Assembly: GCA_002378005.1 (NCBI GenBank)
Contig: DFQY01000038.1
Coordinates: forward strand, 1-42,002
Direction of reading: 5' to 3'
DNA from: Flavobacteriales bacterium UBA3477
GTDB taxonomy: Bacteria; Bacteroidota; Bacteroidia; Flavobacteriales; Schleiferiaceae
DNA: 42,002 bases
Under the pieces are notes generated by a model, which saw nothing but the letters and a program-made list of their open reading frames with translations, was not told where the DNA came from and did not search any database. Position 1 is the stretch's first letter. Every line of letters begins with the position of its first letter. Position numbers and translations under genes: made by a program. Shown piece by piece: positions 35,041 through 41,903 of the stretch.

Positions 35041-35802
35041 ATGAACCATCAAGAATGGGCCAAGTCCCTACACCATAGCGCACGCACTCAAACCCCGCGC
35101 GCCCAATTTTCTACTACCGAGCACTACAGCTTGGAGGATGCCTATGCGATCCAGCATGCGCTTATTGCCGAGCGCGTGGCCGAAGGACACAAGGTGGTCG
35201 GTGTGAAGATGGGCTTTACCTCGGTGGCGAAAATGAAGCAGATGGGGGTCGACGATATGATTATTGGCCAATTAACTTCTGATATGCAAATCTCCACCGA
35301 ACAACCGTTGCAGCGCAGCCATTGTATTCATCCACGCGCAGAGCCGGAGATTGCTTTTCGATTGAGCCAAGATGTGGAAAGTGCCTTGTCGGTGGACGAG
35401 GTGGTTAACTATGTCGATGGCGTGGCCGCAGCGGTCGAGGTTATTGATTCGCGTTATGAAAACTTCAAATTCTCTTTGGAGGATGTGGTGGCGGACAATT
35501 GTAGCTCTTGCGGATACGCGATGGGCCCTTGGTGCGAAGTTCCTCTGGGGTTAAATGGTTTGGATATGGTCCAATTCTTCGACGGCGACATCATCACGGA
35601 AGGAAACAGCGATGCCATTCTAGACAATCCTTTTGAGGCTTTAGCGGCAGCAACTCGATTGGCCCAGCAATACGGCATTGCCTTGAAAAAAGGTATGATC
35701 GTTTTTGCAGGAGCTTCTACGGCAGCCCACTTCATCGAGGGTCATTCTAAGGTTGTGGTGAAGGTCGACGGCCTTGGCGAAGCCTCGTTCGCAGTGGTAT
35801 AA
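35041..35802 (+). CDS. 4-oxalocrotonate decarboxylase / 2-keto-4-pentenoate hydratase family protein
   Basis: A 253-residue member of the fumarylacetoacetase-like family that contains DmpH/XylI decarboxylases and DmpE/XylJ hydratases. VVGVKMGFTSVAKMKQMGV near residue 55 and HPRAEPEIAF with metal-binding acids near 100 are conserved; KMKQMG leans toward the decarboxylase branch. In the 2-aminomuconate route this enzyme follows deamination: 4-oxalocrotonate to 2-oxopent-4-enoate. The deaminase that should stand between it and the upstream dehydrogenase is not in this window. Decarboxylase versus hydratase cannot be settled by eye. Confidence 0.85.
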   Translation: MNHQEWAKSLHHSARTQTPRAQFSTTEHYSLEDAYAIQHALIAERVAEGHKVVGVKMGFTSVAKMKQMGVDDMIIGQLTSDMQISTEQPLQRSHCIHPRAEPEIAFRLSQDVESALSVDEVVNYVDGVAAAVEVIDSRYENFKFSLEDVVADNCSSCGYAMGPWCEVPLGLNGLDMVQFFDGDIITEGNSDAILDNPFEALAAATRLAQQYGIALKKGMIVFAGASTAAHFIEGHSKVVVKVDGLGEASFAVV

Positions 35803-35838
35803 AAGAAAACAAGCCACCCCGGGGTACGGAGTGGCTTG
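35801..35838 (-). terminator. Terminator between the catabolic cluster and the barrel gene
   Basis: A 12-bp stem (35810-35821 with 35827-35838) is complete on the minus strand through one G-U wobble, which is a mismatch on plus, and is followed by TTTTCTTTT. So it acts mainly for the minus-strand barrel gene (35946-36530), although it also lies 8 nt after the plus-strand stop. Confidence 0.75.
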
Positions 35839-35945
35839 CTGAACAAAACCATGTCGCGTCAAATATGAATTACTCGCTTACACTCAATTTGCTGACGCAC
35901 AATTTCTATAAGGCAAAGAACGTGCCAAAATTGTTTTGAATCCAT

Positions 35946-36530
35946 TTAAAGTTTCGCTCCAACGCTCAACATGAACTGCGAACGCTCATAGCTCAATGGA
36001 ATGCCGTTCCAATCTCCTTGGTGATCTTGCAAGCTTGCATAGTACACCAAATCAAGGCTGAGCTTCCAAACATCCACTCCAAGACCGAGGTTGTAGCCTG
36101 CAGTTGGAGATTCAAATGTTTGGCTGTAGGCAGAATTTCCAATGGCATTTATAAAGTGAATACCGGCTTCAGCGCGAGCGAATTTTAACAATCGAATTCC
36201 TAGACCCGCGTCAAGCTGAACGAACTGGTGGTCAAAGCGTGAGGTGGTTGTGGTTACCCCTACGGTGTGATTTACAATCTGAATATCCTTACCATAGATG
36301 GCGCTGCCTGAAGCGTATAATTGGTCACCTAAAAACTGACGGCCATATACACCTATGTGGTAACCATTATCAGGCACTGTACCTTCAAAAATTCCTTGAG
36401 CTGAACTTACTGCTTGGTCTAACTGTACTGCATTGAGCGTGTAGTTCAAACCTGTGCGCAGGCCCCAACGACTTTGGCCGAGGGCTACGGAAGAAAATAC
36501 GAGTAACGAAAGAAGGAAAATCTTACGCAT
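35946..36530 (-). CDS. Small outer-membrane beta-barrel protein
   Basis: 194 residues with a signal peptide (MRKIFLLSLLVFSSVALGQ) followed by alternating polar/hydrophobic strands with Gly and aromatic residues (WGLRTGLNYTLN, YHIGVYGRQF, FVQLDAGLGIRLL, YNLGLGVDVWKLSLDLVYYASL). The last strand ends QFMLSVGAKL, a typical barrel closing strand, though the final residue is Leu rather than Phe. It fits the eight-stranded PorT/OMP_b-brl type common in Bacteroidetes. It follows the propeller-sensor gene on the same strand after 33 nt. Confidence 0.8.
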   Translation of the reverse strand: MRKIFLLSLLVFSSVALGQSRWGLRTGLNYTLNAVQLDQAVSSAQGIFEGTVPDNGYHIGVYGRQFLGDQLYASGSAIYGKDIQIVNHTVGVTTTTSRFDHQFVQLDAGLGIRLLKFARAEAGIHFINAIGNSAYSQTFESPTAGYNLGLGVDVWKLSLDLVYYASLQDHQGDWNGIPLSYERSQFMLSVGAKL

Positions 36531-36539
36531 GAAACTTTG

Positions 36540-36565
36540 AATTAGGTTAGAGTACCTACCTAATT
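36540..36565. repeat. 8-bp inverted repeat in the intercistronic gap
   Basis: AATTAGGT (36540-36547) and ACCTAATT (36558-36565), separated by 10 nt, sit over the stop codon of the sensor gene and the gap to the barrel gene. It lacks a T-tract, so a processing or stability stem is likelier than a terminator. Confidence 0.6.
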
Positions 36566-37913
36566 ACATCAATCGTGCCAATTTATTCTTTGCTTCGACA
36601 TTCATGACGTATAAAACTTGGCGTTTGTCCTCTTTGGATCTTCGGCGGAGGACGAGTTCACAACCTAATTGGTTCAAACACAAATCATTGATCATTTTAA
36701 CGTACTCGCTTCGCTTACGGCGCTGCACTTCCCATGAAGAAGAACCTAATTCCAAAAATTCATTGAGGTCCTCCGTTTGCAAGCTTCCTCTATCCAGACG
36801 TTGAATGAATTCCCATTGCGCTTCGGTGAAGTATTGGTAGCGGCGCTTCAGGTACAAGCTTCTAATCCAATAGGTTAGAAAGCCACCAATAAGCAAGAAA
36901 CCAAAGAGTGAGAAGCCAAACTTGGCTTGGCTAGATAATATCTCCCGAGAATACAATTGTGATTCAGAATTGATTCTTTTTGGTAACCTATTTACATATT
37001 CGAAGAGATATCCTTGCTCAATCTTGTCCGAAAACTTTACGAGAAGAAGCTCATTTTCTAAATCGTAACCGGAATGGAAACCTAAAGGATTGTTTCGACG
37101 ACCAACATTTGAGTTCAGTCCATTTGGCATGGTAACATCGTAAATTATATTGTTACGCGGCACAACATAATACGCCCGCAGTCCTCCTATCATCATCACA
37201 GTTGAATCATTCAAACGATGAAGATTCGTTACCCCAAAGGTTCCTTTCTCGGGAAAGGTCTCATCAAGGGTGAGATTTCCTAAACGGGCCCACTGGCCAT
37301 TCTCGAATGAAAATTTGTAAAAGACATTCTGACGCAACACATATAATTCGTCCACACCTTCATCATAAAATGCAAACTTATACGTCGCGCCTTCTCCAAA
37401 ATCCGGGTTATAAGGAGGAAAGTCACCTACGGAATACACATTCCATTCTTTTCTTAACTTACTGAAATAGGTTAAAAGATTATTCTCTGTCCAAAAGCCA
37501 TACCCTCCAAAAGAGTAGATAGTGTCCCGTCGTTCAAACTGGTACGCATCGAAATTGTAGCCTGTATGTACCGTTAAATCGAGTCTTGTGATTGATTCGG
37601 AGGCCGTGTCTATGGCAAAAACAAATCCACATCCACCGAAAGCAGTAATTAACCTTCCGTCAACAGCAAAATGATGGCCCTTCCCAGGTAATCGAAGTTG
37701 AGAATTATCGTAATCTTGCTGAAACGAAGGAAGTGTATCTATGTGATTCTCATAAAACACAACATAATTTCCGTCTAAAACACTAATTCTATGGATAGCT
37801 TTTTCTTGGACATTATACCAACTTATAGCACCTTGTGAATACGCTGATTTACAACATGTTAAGGCACATATTAATAAAAGTAAAACAGTCTGTGAATTAT
37901 GTTTTTTAAACAT
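36564..37913 (-). CDS. Membrane sensor: exported beta-propeller, one TM helix, cytoplasmic HTH-like domain
   Basis: A 449-residue protein that I cannot place in a named family. A signal segment (VLLLLICALTCCKSAYSQ) precedes about 300 residues that read as beta-propeller blades, with Kelch-like glycine pairs (TAFGGCGFVFA, YSFGGYGFW, MIGGLRAYYV). One transmembrane helix lies near residues 333-353 (FGFSLFGFLLIGGFLTYWI). The last 95 residues are cytoplasmic, basic and helical, ending DKRQVLYVMN, and resemble a winged helix (WEVQRRKRSEYVKMIND as possible recognition region). The layout suggests a one-component transmembrane regulator. The gene is visibly richer in A+T than its neighbours. HTH assignment is an inference. 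Confidence 0.65.
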   Translation of the reverse strand: MFKKHNSQTVLLLLICALTCCKSAYSQGAISWYNVQEKAIHRISVLDGNYVVFYENHIDTLPSFQQDYDNSQLRLPGKGHHFAVDGRLITAFGGCGFVFAIDTASESITRLDLTVHTGYNFDAYQFERRDTIYSFGGYGFWTENNLLTYFSKLRKEWNVYSVGDFPPYNPDFGEGATYKFAFYDEGVDELYVLRQNVFYKFSFENGQWARLGNLTLDETFPEKGTFGVTNLHRLNDSTVMMIGGLRAYYVVPRNNIIYDVTMPNGLNSNVGRRNNPLGFHSGYDLENELLLVKFSDKIEQGYLFEYVNRLPKRINSESQLYSREILSSQAKFGFSLFGFLLIGGFLTYWIRSLYLKRRYQYFTEAQWEFIQRLDRGSLQTEDLNEFLELGSSSWEVQRRKRSEYVKMINDLCLNQLGCELVLRRRSKEDKRQVLYVMNVEAKNKLARLM

Positions 37914-37933
37914 GTTACAAATATGTTTTTACG

Positions 37934-37941
37934 CAAATATA
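37934..37941 (-). promoter_or_regulatory. Probable -7 element of the sensor-gene promoter
   Basis: TATATTTG on the minus strand matches TAnnTTTG exactly, 20 nt before the ATG at 37913. No clear -33 TTG is found at the expected distance. Confidence 0.5.
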
Positions 37942-38037
37942 ATATACTTCGAGTAAAAAAGATTCACTTTTGAATAAACCAAGAAGTCTGAGCTACTAAT
38001 AAAACCATGTACGTGTAGCTAAGCCAATAAGCTTAAT

Positions 38038-38074
38038 AAGCCCGAGAGTCTTTTAGTCTCTCGGGCTTTTTTTT
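38038..38074 (+). terminator. Strong Rho-independent terminator with no upstream gene on its strand
   Basis: An 11-bp perfect stem (38038-38048 with 38058-38068), 9-nt loop and a run of eight T (38067-38074). The nearest annotated gene to its left is on the opposite strand and transcribed away from it, so on plus it must end an unannotated transcript or block read-through toward P-II. Confidence 0.85.
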
Positions 38075-38155
38075 CTCCATTTGGATCTTTCCTAGAGCCT
38101 TAGTTCCTGAACTCTCAGGGTTAAAATCACTAAAAAATAATTTTCTCATAGACTA

Positions 38156-38280
38156 CCCCCTTAAAACAGGGGGTTGTTTGTCAATATTTATGTTTTTTAG
38201 ATTGCATACCCCTCAATTTTTAGGGTATAAAATTAAATAATTGCTAATTTTTTACCCTTAGCCCTATTTTTTATGGGGGG
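38156..38280 (+). promoter_or_regulatory. Three evenly spaced C-run/G-run palindromes upstream of P-II
   Basis: Palindrome 1: CCCCC (38156-38160), 8 nt, GGGGG (38169-38173). Palindrome 2: ATACCC (38206-38211), 11 nt, GGGTAT (38223-38228). Palindrome 3: CCC (38262-38264), 10 AT-rich nt, GGGGGG (38275-38280). Centres fall near 38164.5, 38217 and 38269.5, so about 52-53 bp apart, close to five helical turns. They could be operator sites for a dimeric regulator of nitrogen uptake. Spacing and sequence are seen; binding is inferred. Confidence 0.5.
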
Positions 38281-38320
38281 TTACGCCAAAAACATTATTT
38301 TTGTCGCAAACAACCCCCTG
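38167..38320. repeat. Perfect 14-bp inverted repeat flanking the P-II promoter
   Basis: CAGGGGGTTGTTTG at 38167-38180 and its exact reverse complement at 38307-38320, separated by 126 nt. The right arm ends 5 nt before the P-II ATG. No flanking target duplication is visible, so a regulatory or RNA-pairing role is as likely as a miniature element. Confidence 0.8.
38296..38303 (+). promoter_or_regulatory. -7 element of the P-II/amt promoter
   Basis: TATTTTTG is an exact TAnnTTTG, 22 nt before the P-II start. The matching -33 zone is occupied by the G-run of palindrome 3 instead of TTG, as expected for a promoter that needs an activator. Transcription would start near 38310, inside the right arm of the 14-bp repeat. 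Confidence 0.55.
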
Positions 38321-38325
38321 GAATT

Positions 38326-38664
38326 ATGAAAAAGATTGAAGCAATCATTAGAAAATCAAAATTCGATGAGGTGCGGGATGCACTTCACGATGTGAATGTG
38401 TACTTCTTTAGTTACTGGGATGTAACTGGAGTTGGACATGAAAAAAAGGAACACCTATATAGAGGTGTCGCCTACAGCTCTTCCGACATCCAACGTCGGT
38501 TCTTAAGCATTGTCGTAAATGACGATTTTGTGGACGTAACCGTAAATGCCATTCTCAGTGCGGCAAAAACTGGAGAAGTAGGCGACGGAAAAATATTCGT
38601 GGTTCCCGTAGAGGAAGCCTATCGTATTCGCACCGGAGAAAGCGGTGGACTCACTTTGAAATAA
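38326..38664 (+). CDS. P-II family nitrogen regulatory protein
   Basis: A 112-residue trimeric signal protein that senses ATP/ADP and 2-oxoglutarate and gates ammonium transport. MKKIEAIIRKSKFDEVRDAL is the standard start. The B-loop TGEVGDGKIFV and C-loop RIRTGE are canonical. The T-loop is atypical: where E. coli GlnB has GFGRQKGHTELYRG this has GVGHEKKEHLYRG, one residue shorter, with Glu in place of the 2-oxoglutarate-binding Gln39; Lys58 appears as Arg. Tyr at the uridylylation position is kept (GVAYS). It is 10 nt upstream of amt, the usual GlnK-Amt pairing. Confidence 0.95.
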   Translation: MKKIEAIIRKSKFDEVRDALHDVNVYFFSYWDVTGVGHEKKEHLYRGVAYSSSDIQRRFLSIVVNDDFVDVTVNAILSAAKTGEVGDGKIFVVPVEEAYRIRTGESGGLTLK

Positions 38665-38674
38665 CACATAACAC

Positions 38675-39925
38675 ATGGACACAACTCTTACTCTTACCGT
38701 AAATAACCTTTGGATGATGATCAGCACGGCACTGGTCTTCTTCATGCACCTTGGCTTTAGTTTCCTAGAAATAGGACTAACACGTCAAAAGAACACCATC
38801 AACATCCTATTCAAGAACTTCTTCATTATTAGTGTAGGGCTAGTCCTATACGCCTTTGTCGGATTCAATCTGATGTACCCTGCCAGCTTTTGGCACGGCA
38901 TCTTGCCCGATTATTTCGTAGGCCTCTTTGGCCTCGAGAGCCCAATGGGCGAAGCTGGACTCGACCTGAGCTATAATGAAGGATATACCTATTGGACAGA
39001 TTTCTTGTTCCAAGGCATGTTCGCGGCGACTGCTGCCACTATCGTATCAGGTGCCATTGCAGAACGTGCTAAACTGGGTTCCTTCTTTGCTTTTTCAATG
39101 CTTTACGTGGGCTTAGCCTATCCTATTATAGGTTCTTGGAAGTGGGGCGGCGGTTTCTTGGACGAATGGGGATTCTATGATTTTGCAGGTTCCACCCTGG
39201 TACACTCTGTGGGAGGCTGGGCTGCATTATTGTATATCGCTAAACTCGGTGCTCGAATTGGCAAATTTGGCAAGGACGGCAAGCCTCGCGCCATCCCAGG
39301 CCACAACATTCCGTTCGCTGCTGCCGGCGTATTGATCCTCTGGTTAGGATGGTTCGGTTTCAACGGCGGTTCTGTACTCAGCGCTGATCCAGGCCTGACT
39401 TCACTGGTTTTGACTACCACGTCTTTGGCAGCGGCAGCGGGTGGATTGGCTGCAGCAGGGTTCGTGCACCTCTACTACAAAAACTTCGACCTCACCATGT
39501 TCATGAACGGTATCCTCGGTGGATTGGTAAGTATTACCGCTGGTGCGGATCAAATGTCCGTAATGGAAGCGGTCCTTGTAGGTGGTATAGGTGGTGTGAT
39601 CGTTGTACTTGCAGTATCGCTACTGGACCGCCTAAAGCTTGATGACCCTGTGGGTGCTGTGGCAGTTCACCTCGGTACGGGAATCTGGGGAACATTGGCT
39701 GTAGGAATCTTCGGTGCGATGGCTTCTTGGGACCAATTCCTTGTACAGCTCATCGGCGTAGGACTCATCGGTCTTATGTCTGTGGCATGCTCTTGGATCT
39801 TCCTTACAGTTATCGAGAAAATCTGGGGACTTCGTGTGGACCGCGCGGAAGAACTCGATGGTCTTGACCAAGCAGAACATGGCGGGATGAGCGCCTATGC
39901 TGATTTCCGTATGAACCAACATTAA
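38675..39925 (+). CDS. amt: Ammonium transporter
   Basis: A 416-residue Amt/MEP/Rh channel with about eleven transmembrane helices. The twin pore histidines are His177 (VHSVGGWAAL) and His332 (AVHLGTGIWG). Other conserved blocks are FQGMFAATAATIVSGAIAER, and WLGWFGFNGGS. The N-terminus (MDTTLTLTVNNLWMM) lacks the long cleaved leader of some Amt proteins. The C-terminal tail is long enough to contact the upstream-encoded P-II protein. A hairpin at 39951-39980 separates it from the porin gene. Confidence 0.96.
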   Translation: MDTTLTLTVNNLWMMISTALVFFMHLGFSFLEIGLTRQKNTINILFKNFFIISVGLVLYAFVGFNLMYPASFWHGILPDYFVGLFGLESPMGEAGLDLSYNEGYTYWTDFLFQGMFAATAATIVSGAIAERAKLGSFFAFSMLYVGLAYPIIGSWKWGGGFLDEWGFYDFAGSTLVHSVGGWAALLYIAKLGARIGKFGKDGKPRAIPGHNIPFAAAGVLILWLGWFGFNGGSVLSADPGLTSLVLTTTSLAAAAGGLAAAGFVHLYYKNFDLTMFMNGILGGLVSITAGADQMSVMEAVLVGGIGGVIVVLAVSLLDRLKLDDPVGAVAVHLGTGIWGTLAVGIFGAMASWDQFLVQLIGVGLIGLMSVACSWIFLTVIEKIWGLRVDRAEELDGLDQAEHGGMSAYADFRMNQH

Positions 39926-39950
39926 AACACATCTATTTATTATAAAAAGC

Positions 39951-39980
39951 GAACCCTGAGTGCGGCAACACCCAGGGTTC
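39951..39980 (+). terminator. Hairpin between amt and the porin gene
   Basis: GAACCCTG (39951-39958) pairs with CAGGGTTC (39973-39980), with an inner GTG/CAC pairing, followed by only three T. Probably an attenuator that lowers porin expression relative to amt, or a weak terminator. Confidence 0.55.
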
Positions 39981-39999
39981 TTTAAACAATTCCCCTGTT

Positions 40000-41037
40000 A
40001 TGAAAATTGTTACTTCAAAAGTCTTAAAAATTTGGGCACTAATGACATTGGCCCTCACTTCATTCACTGCATTTGCAGACGACGCGGACACCGTCGACGT
40101 ATCGATGACCTTTCGAGGGTCTGTAGACACCTATTTCAGAACTAACCTCAGCGGCGGAAAGTTTGATGCCCCGGCTTCAAGCTTCGCCAACCTCAACGGC
40201 TTCGCACTCGGCATGGTCAACATCATCGCCGAGCAAGAGACCGAGCAAGGAGGCTTCGTGGCAGACCTAGTCTTCGGCCCACGCGGCACGGATGCGGTAT
40301 TCGCCTCTCCGTATTATAGCGCGACGGGAAACATCGTGAACCAATTATATGCATACTGGAACGCCTCAGAGAAATTGGTCCTCACCTTAGGAAACTTCAA
40401 CACTTTCTTGGGCTACGAGGTCATCTCCCCAGTCGACAACTTCCATTACTCCACCTCCTACCTCTTTTCCTATGGTCCCTTCTCTCACACTGGACTAAAG
40501 GCAGATTACGCCCTGAGTAGCGACCAAAGCCTCATGATCGCGATCATGAACCCGACGGATTTCACGGAGATGAACGACATCGACCTCTACACCTATGGGT
40601 TGCAATACGGCTACAAAAGCACGTATTTAAACTTCCTCTATGGCAAGCAGGCTGACGGTCAGGCCGCCACATTCCAAGCAGATTTGACCGGTGCCTATGA
40701 GCTGAGCGATGCGGTTTCTCTTGGGGTCAATGCTTCGTACAATGAGACTCCGGAAATAGGCGGTTTTTATGGCGCTGCCCTCTATCCAGCTGTGGCGCTG
40801 AGCGACGCTTATCAGGTTGGAATGCGATTGGAGTACTTTAAGGAATTGGCCATCGGTGGGCCTGTTTATGGTGCGGATACGCAAAGCTTCGATGCCACGC
40901 TAACGGCTTCGTATTCTTCTGGGAACCTTCGCCTTATTAGCGAGGTCCGATTAGACCAAACATCCACCCCACAGTTCAACGCCATGACCGAAAAAACCCT
41001 TGCCTCCTTCGTCCTCGCCGCGGTATATACCTTCTAA
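40000..41037 (+). CDS. Outer-membrane porin-like beta-barrel (BBP2/OmpL-like)
   Basis: A 345-residue exported barrel. The signal peptide ends in TSFTAFA before DDADTVDVS. Mature strands are regular with Gly/aromatic girdles (FRGSVDTYFRTNL, VNQLYAYWNASEKLVLTLGNFNTFLGYEVISP), and the protein ends SFVLAAVYTF with the C-terminal Phe recognised by the BAM machinery. GNFNTFLGYEV and HYSTSYLFSYGPFSHTGLK are typical of the beta-barrel porin-2 family found next to amt in Bacteroidetes. It should let ammonium or other small nitrogen solutes cross the outer membrane; that role is inferred from context. Confidence 0.85.
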   Translation: MKIVTSKVLKIWALMTLALTSFTAFADDADTVDVSMTFRGSVDTYFRTNLSGGKFDAPASSFANLNGFALGMVNIIAEQETEQGGFVADLVFGPRGTDAVFASPYYSATGNIVNQLYAYWNASEKLVLTLGNFNTFLGYEVISPVDNFHYSTSYLFSYGPFSHTGLKADYALSSDQSLMIAIMNPTDFTEMNDIDLYTYGLQYGYKSTYLNFLYGKQADGQAATFQADLTGAYELSDAVSLGVNASYNETPEIGGFYGAALYPAVALSDAYQVGMRLEYFKELAIGGPVYGADTQSFDATLTASYSSGNLRLISEVRLDQTSTPQFNAMTEKTLASFVLAAVYTF

Positions 41038-41141
41038 CCTAGCGCATAAAACCTCGATCAAAACCATGTTAAGCTGAACCTATCTCAGAAATTCTTGCTC
41101 CTGTACCCGGAACAACTAACCTGATCGCTTACACCAATGCA

Positions 41142-41156
41142 CCCCGCCGCGCGGGG
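41142..41156. repeat. Short GC-rich hairpin in the porin 3' region
   Basis: CCCCGC (41142-41147), loop CGC, GCGGGG (41151-41156). It lies just before the main terminator and may protect the 3' end or aid termination. Confidence 0.5.
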
Positions 41157-41164
41157 CGAGGCAC

Positions 41165-41194
41165 AAAAAACCCGGCGCTGCGCGCCGGGTTTTT
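41165..41194. terminator. Bidirectional terminator between the porin gene and the small secreted protein
   Basis: CCCGGCGC (41171-41178), loop TGC, GCGCCGGG (41182-41189), flanked by A6 on the left and T5 on the right, so it works on both strands: for the porin transcript and for the convergent 41215-41796 gene. Confidence 0.9.
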
Positions 41195-41214
41195 ACTTCT
41201 TAAAACTTTCTCTC

Positions 41215-41796
41215 CTAGTCCAATGCAATGACCATTACCATTCCAACTCCTCTCTTGTATACAGAAACCTTATCCAACATGAGAAGCTGTTTGGCATGGT
41301 TGCGGTGCAGGTAATAGGCATAGGCATCAAAGGCCAATAAAAAAGATCCCTGCAAGATCAAGCTATTGCCATATCCCTTGAACATATCAGCTCTGTCCCC
41401 TTGATTTACCGCTTCATTCCGCATCCAAATTCCTGTGGCGATATATCCCAAATCCAAAACATCATTGACCAAGAAAATCGTTTCGGTTTTCCTCTGCTCC
41501 TTTATCATTTCCTCGAAAGTAAGCGCCTTTCCTCCTCTTTTGGCCTTAATGTATCCAGGTACCGCAAGTCCAAGATTCACAGTATTCCACATAACATTCA
41601 TTTCATGGAAGCGCTTTGTCGCCTGATCTTCACTTACGAAGTAGGCTGCTCCACTGACGGCGAAATTTCCAAAAGCGTAAGAGCCTAGGGTCAACATCAA
41701 GTTTTCATTGATCTTGGTGAAGTCCTTTTGGTATTGATGCATTTGACCGAAAGCCGTTGATGCTGACAGTAGTATGAAACATATGGTGGTCCTCAT
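41215..41796 (-). CDS. Small exported protein, DUF6992-like
   Basis: A 193-residue protein. The ATG at 41796 gives a signal peptide (MRTTICFILLSASTAFGQ); an earlier in-frame start would add 34 unrelated residues. The mature part has three or four moderately hydrophobic helices (LGSYAFGNFAVSGAAYF, NTVNLGLAVPGYI, NDVLDLGYIATGIWM, GNSLILQGSFLLAFDAYAYYLH), suggesting an inner- or outer-membrane-associated helical protein. The MNVMWNTVNLGLA segment recalls the DUF6992 family of Bacteroidetes. Role unknown. It stands between a tRNA transcription unit and a bidirectional terminator. Confidence 0.65.
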   Translation of the reverse strand: MRTTICFILLSASTAFGQMHQYQKDFTKINENLMLTLGSYAFGNFAVSGAAYFVSEDQATKRFHEMNVMWNTVNLGLAVPGYIKAKRGGKALTFEEMIKEQRKTETIFLVNDVLDLGYIATGIWMRNEAVNQGDRADMFKGYGNSLILQGSFLLAFDAYAYYLHRNHAKQLLMLDKVSVYKRGVGMVMVIALD

Positions 41797-41903
41797 GTTT
41801 GAACTTTTAAATGGAACACCTCTAAAGCTAGTGTAGTTCAAACCCATAGCTTCTTCTGACAGGGGTTTTGTGACAATTTGTGTGCAAATTGTATGCAAAT
41901 AAT

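Larger units (their letters stand above)
37914..38325. other. 412-nt AT-rich intergenic region with promoters, orphan terminator and palindromes
   Basis: The only gap over 300 nt in the window. From left to right it holds the sensor-gene promoter (37934-37941, minus), a strong plus-strand terminator with no gene before it (38038-38074), an AT-rich stretch without signals, three C-run/G-run palindromes (38156-38280), a 14-bp inverted repeat (38167-38180 and 38307-38320) and a P-II promoter (38296-38303). No ORF of useful length is seen in it. Confidence 0.8.

Noticed and set aside
38169..38280. G-quadruplex in the P-II upstream region
   Set aside because: Only three G-runs on one strand, separated by about 50 nt; too far apart for a canonical quadruplex.
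38167..38320. Miniature transposable element bounded by the 14-bp inverted repeat
   Set aside because: No target-site duplication is visible and the repeat overlaps promoter and palindromes; kept as a possibility only in the finding.
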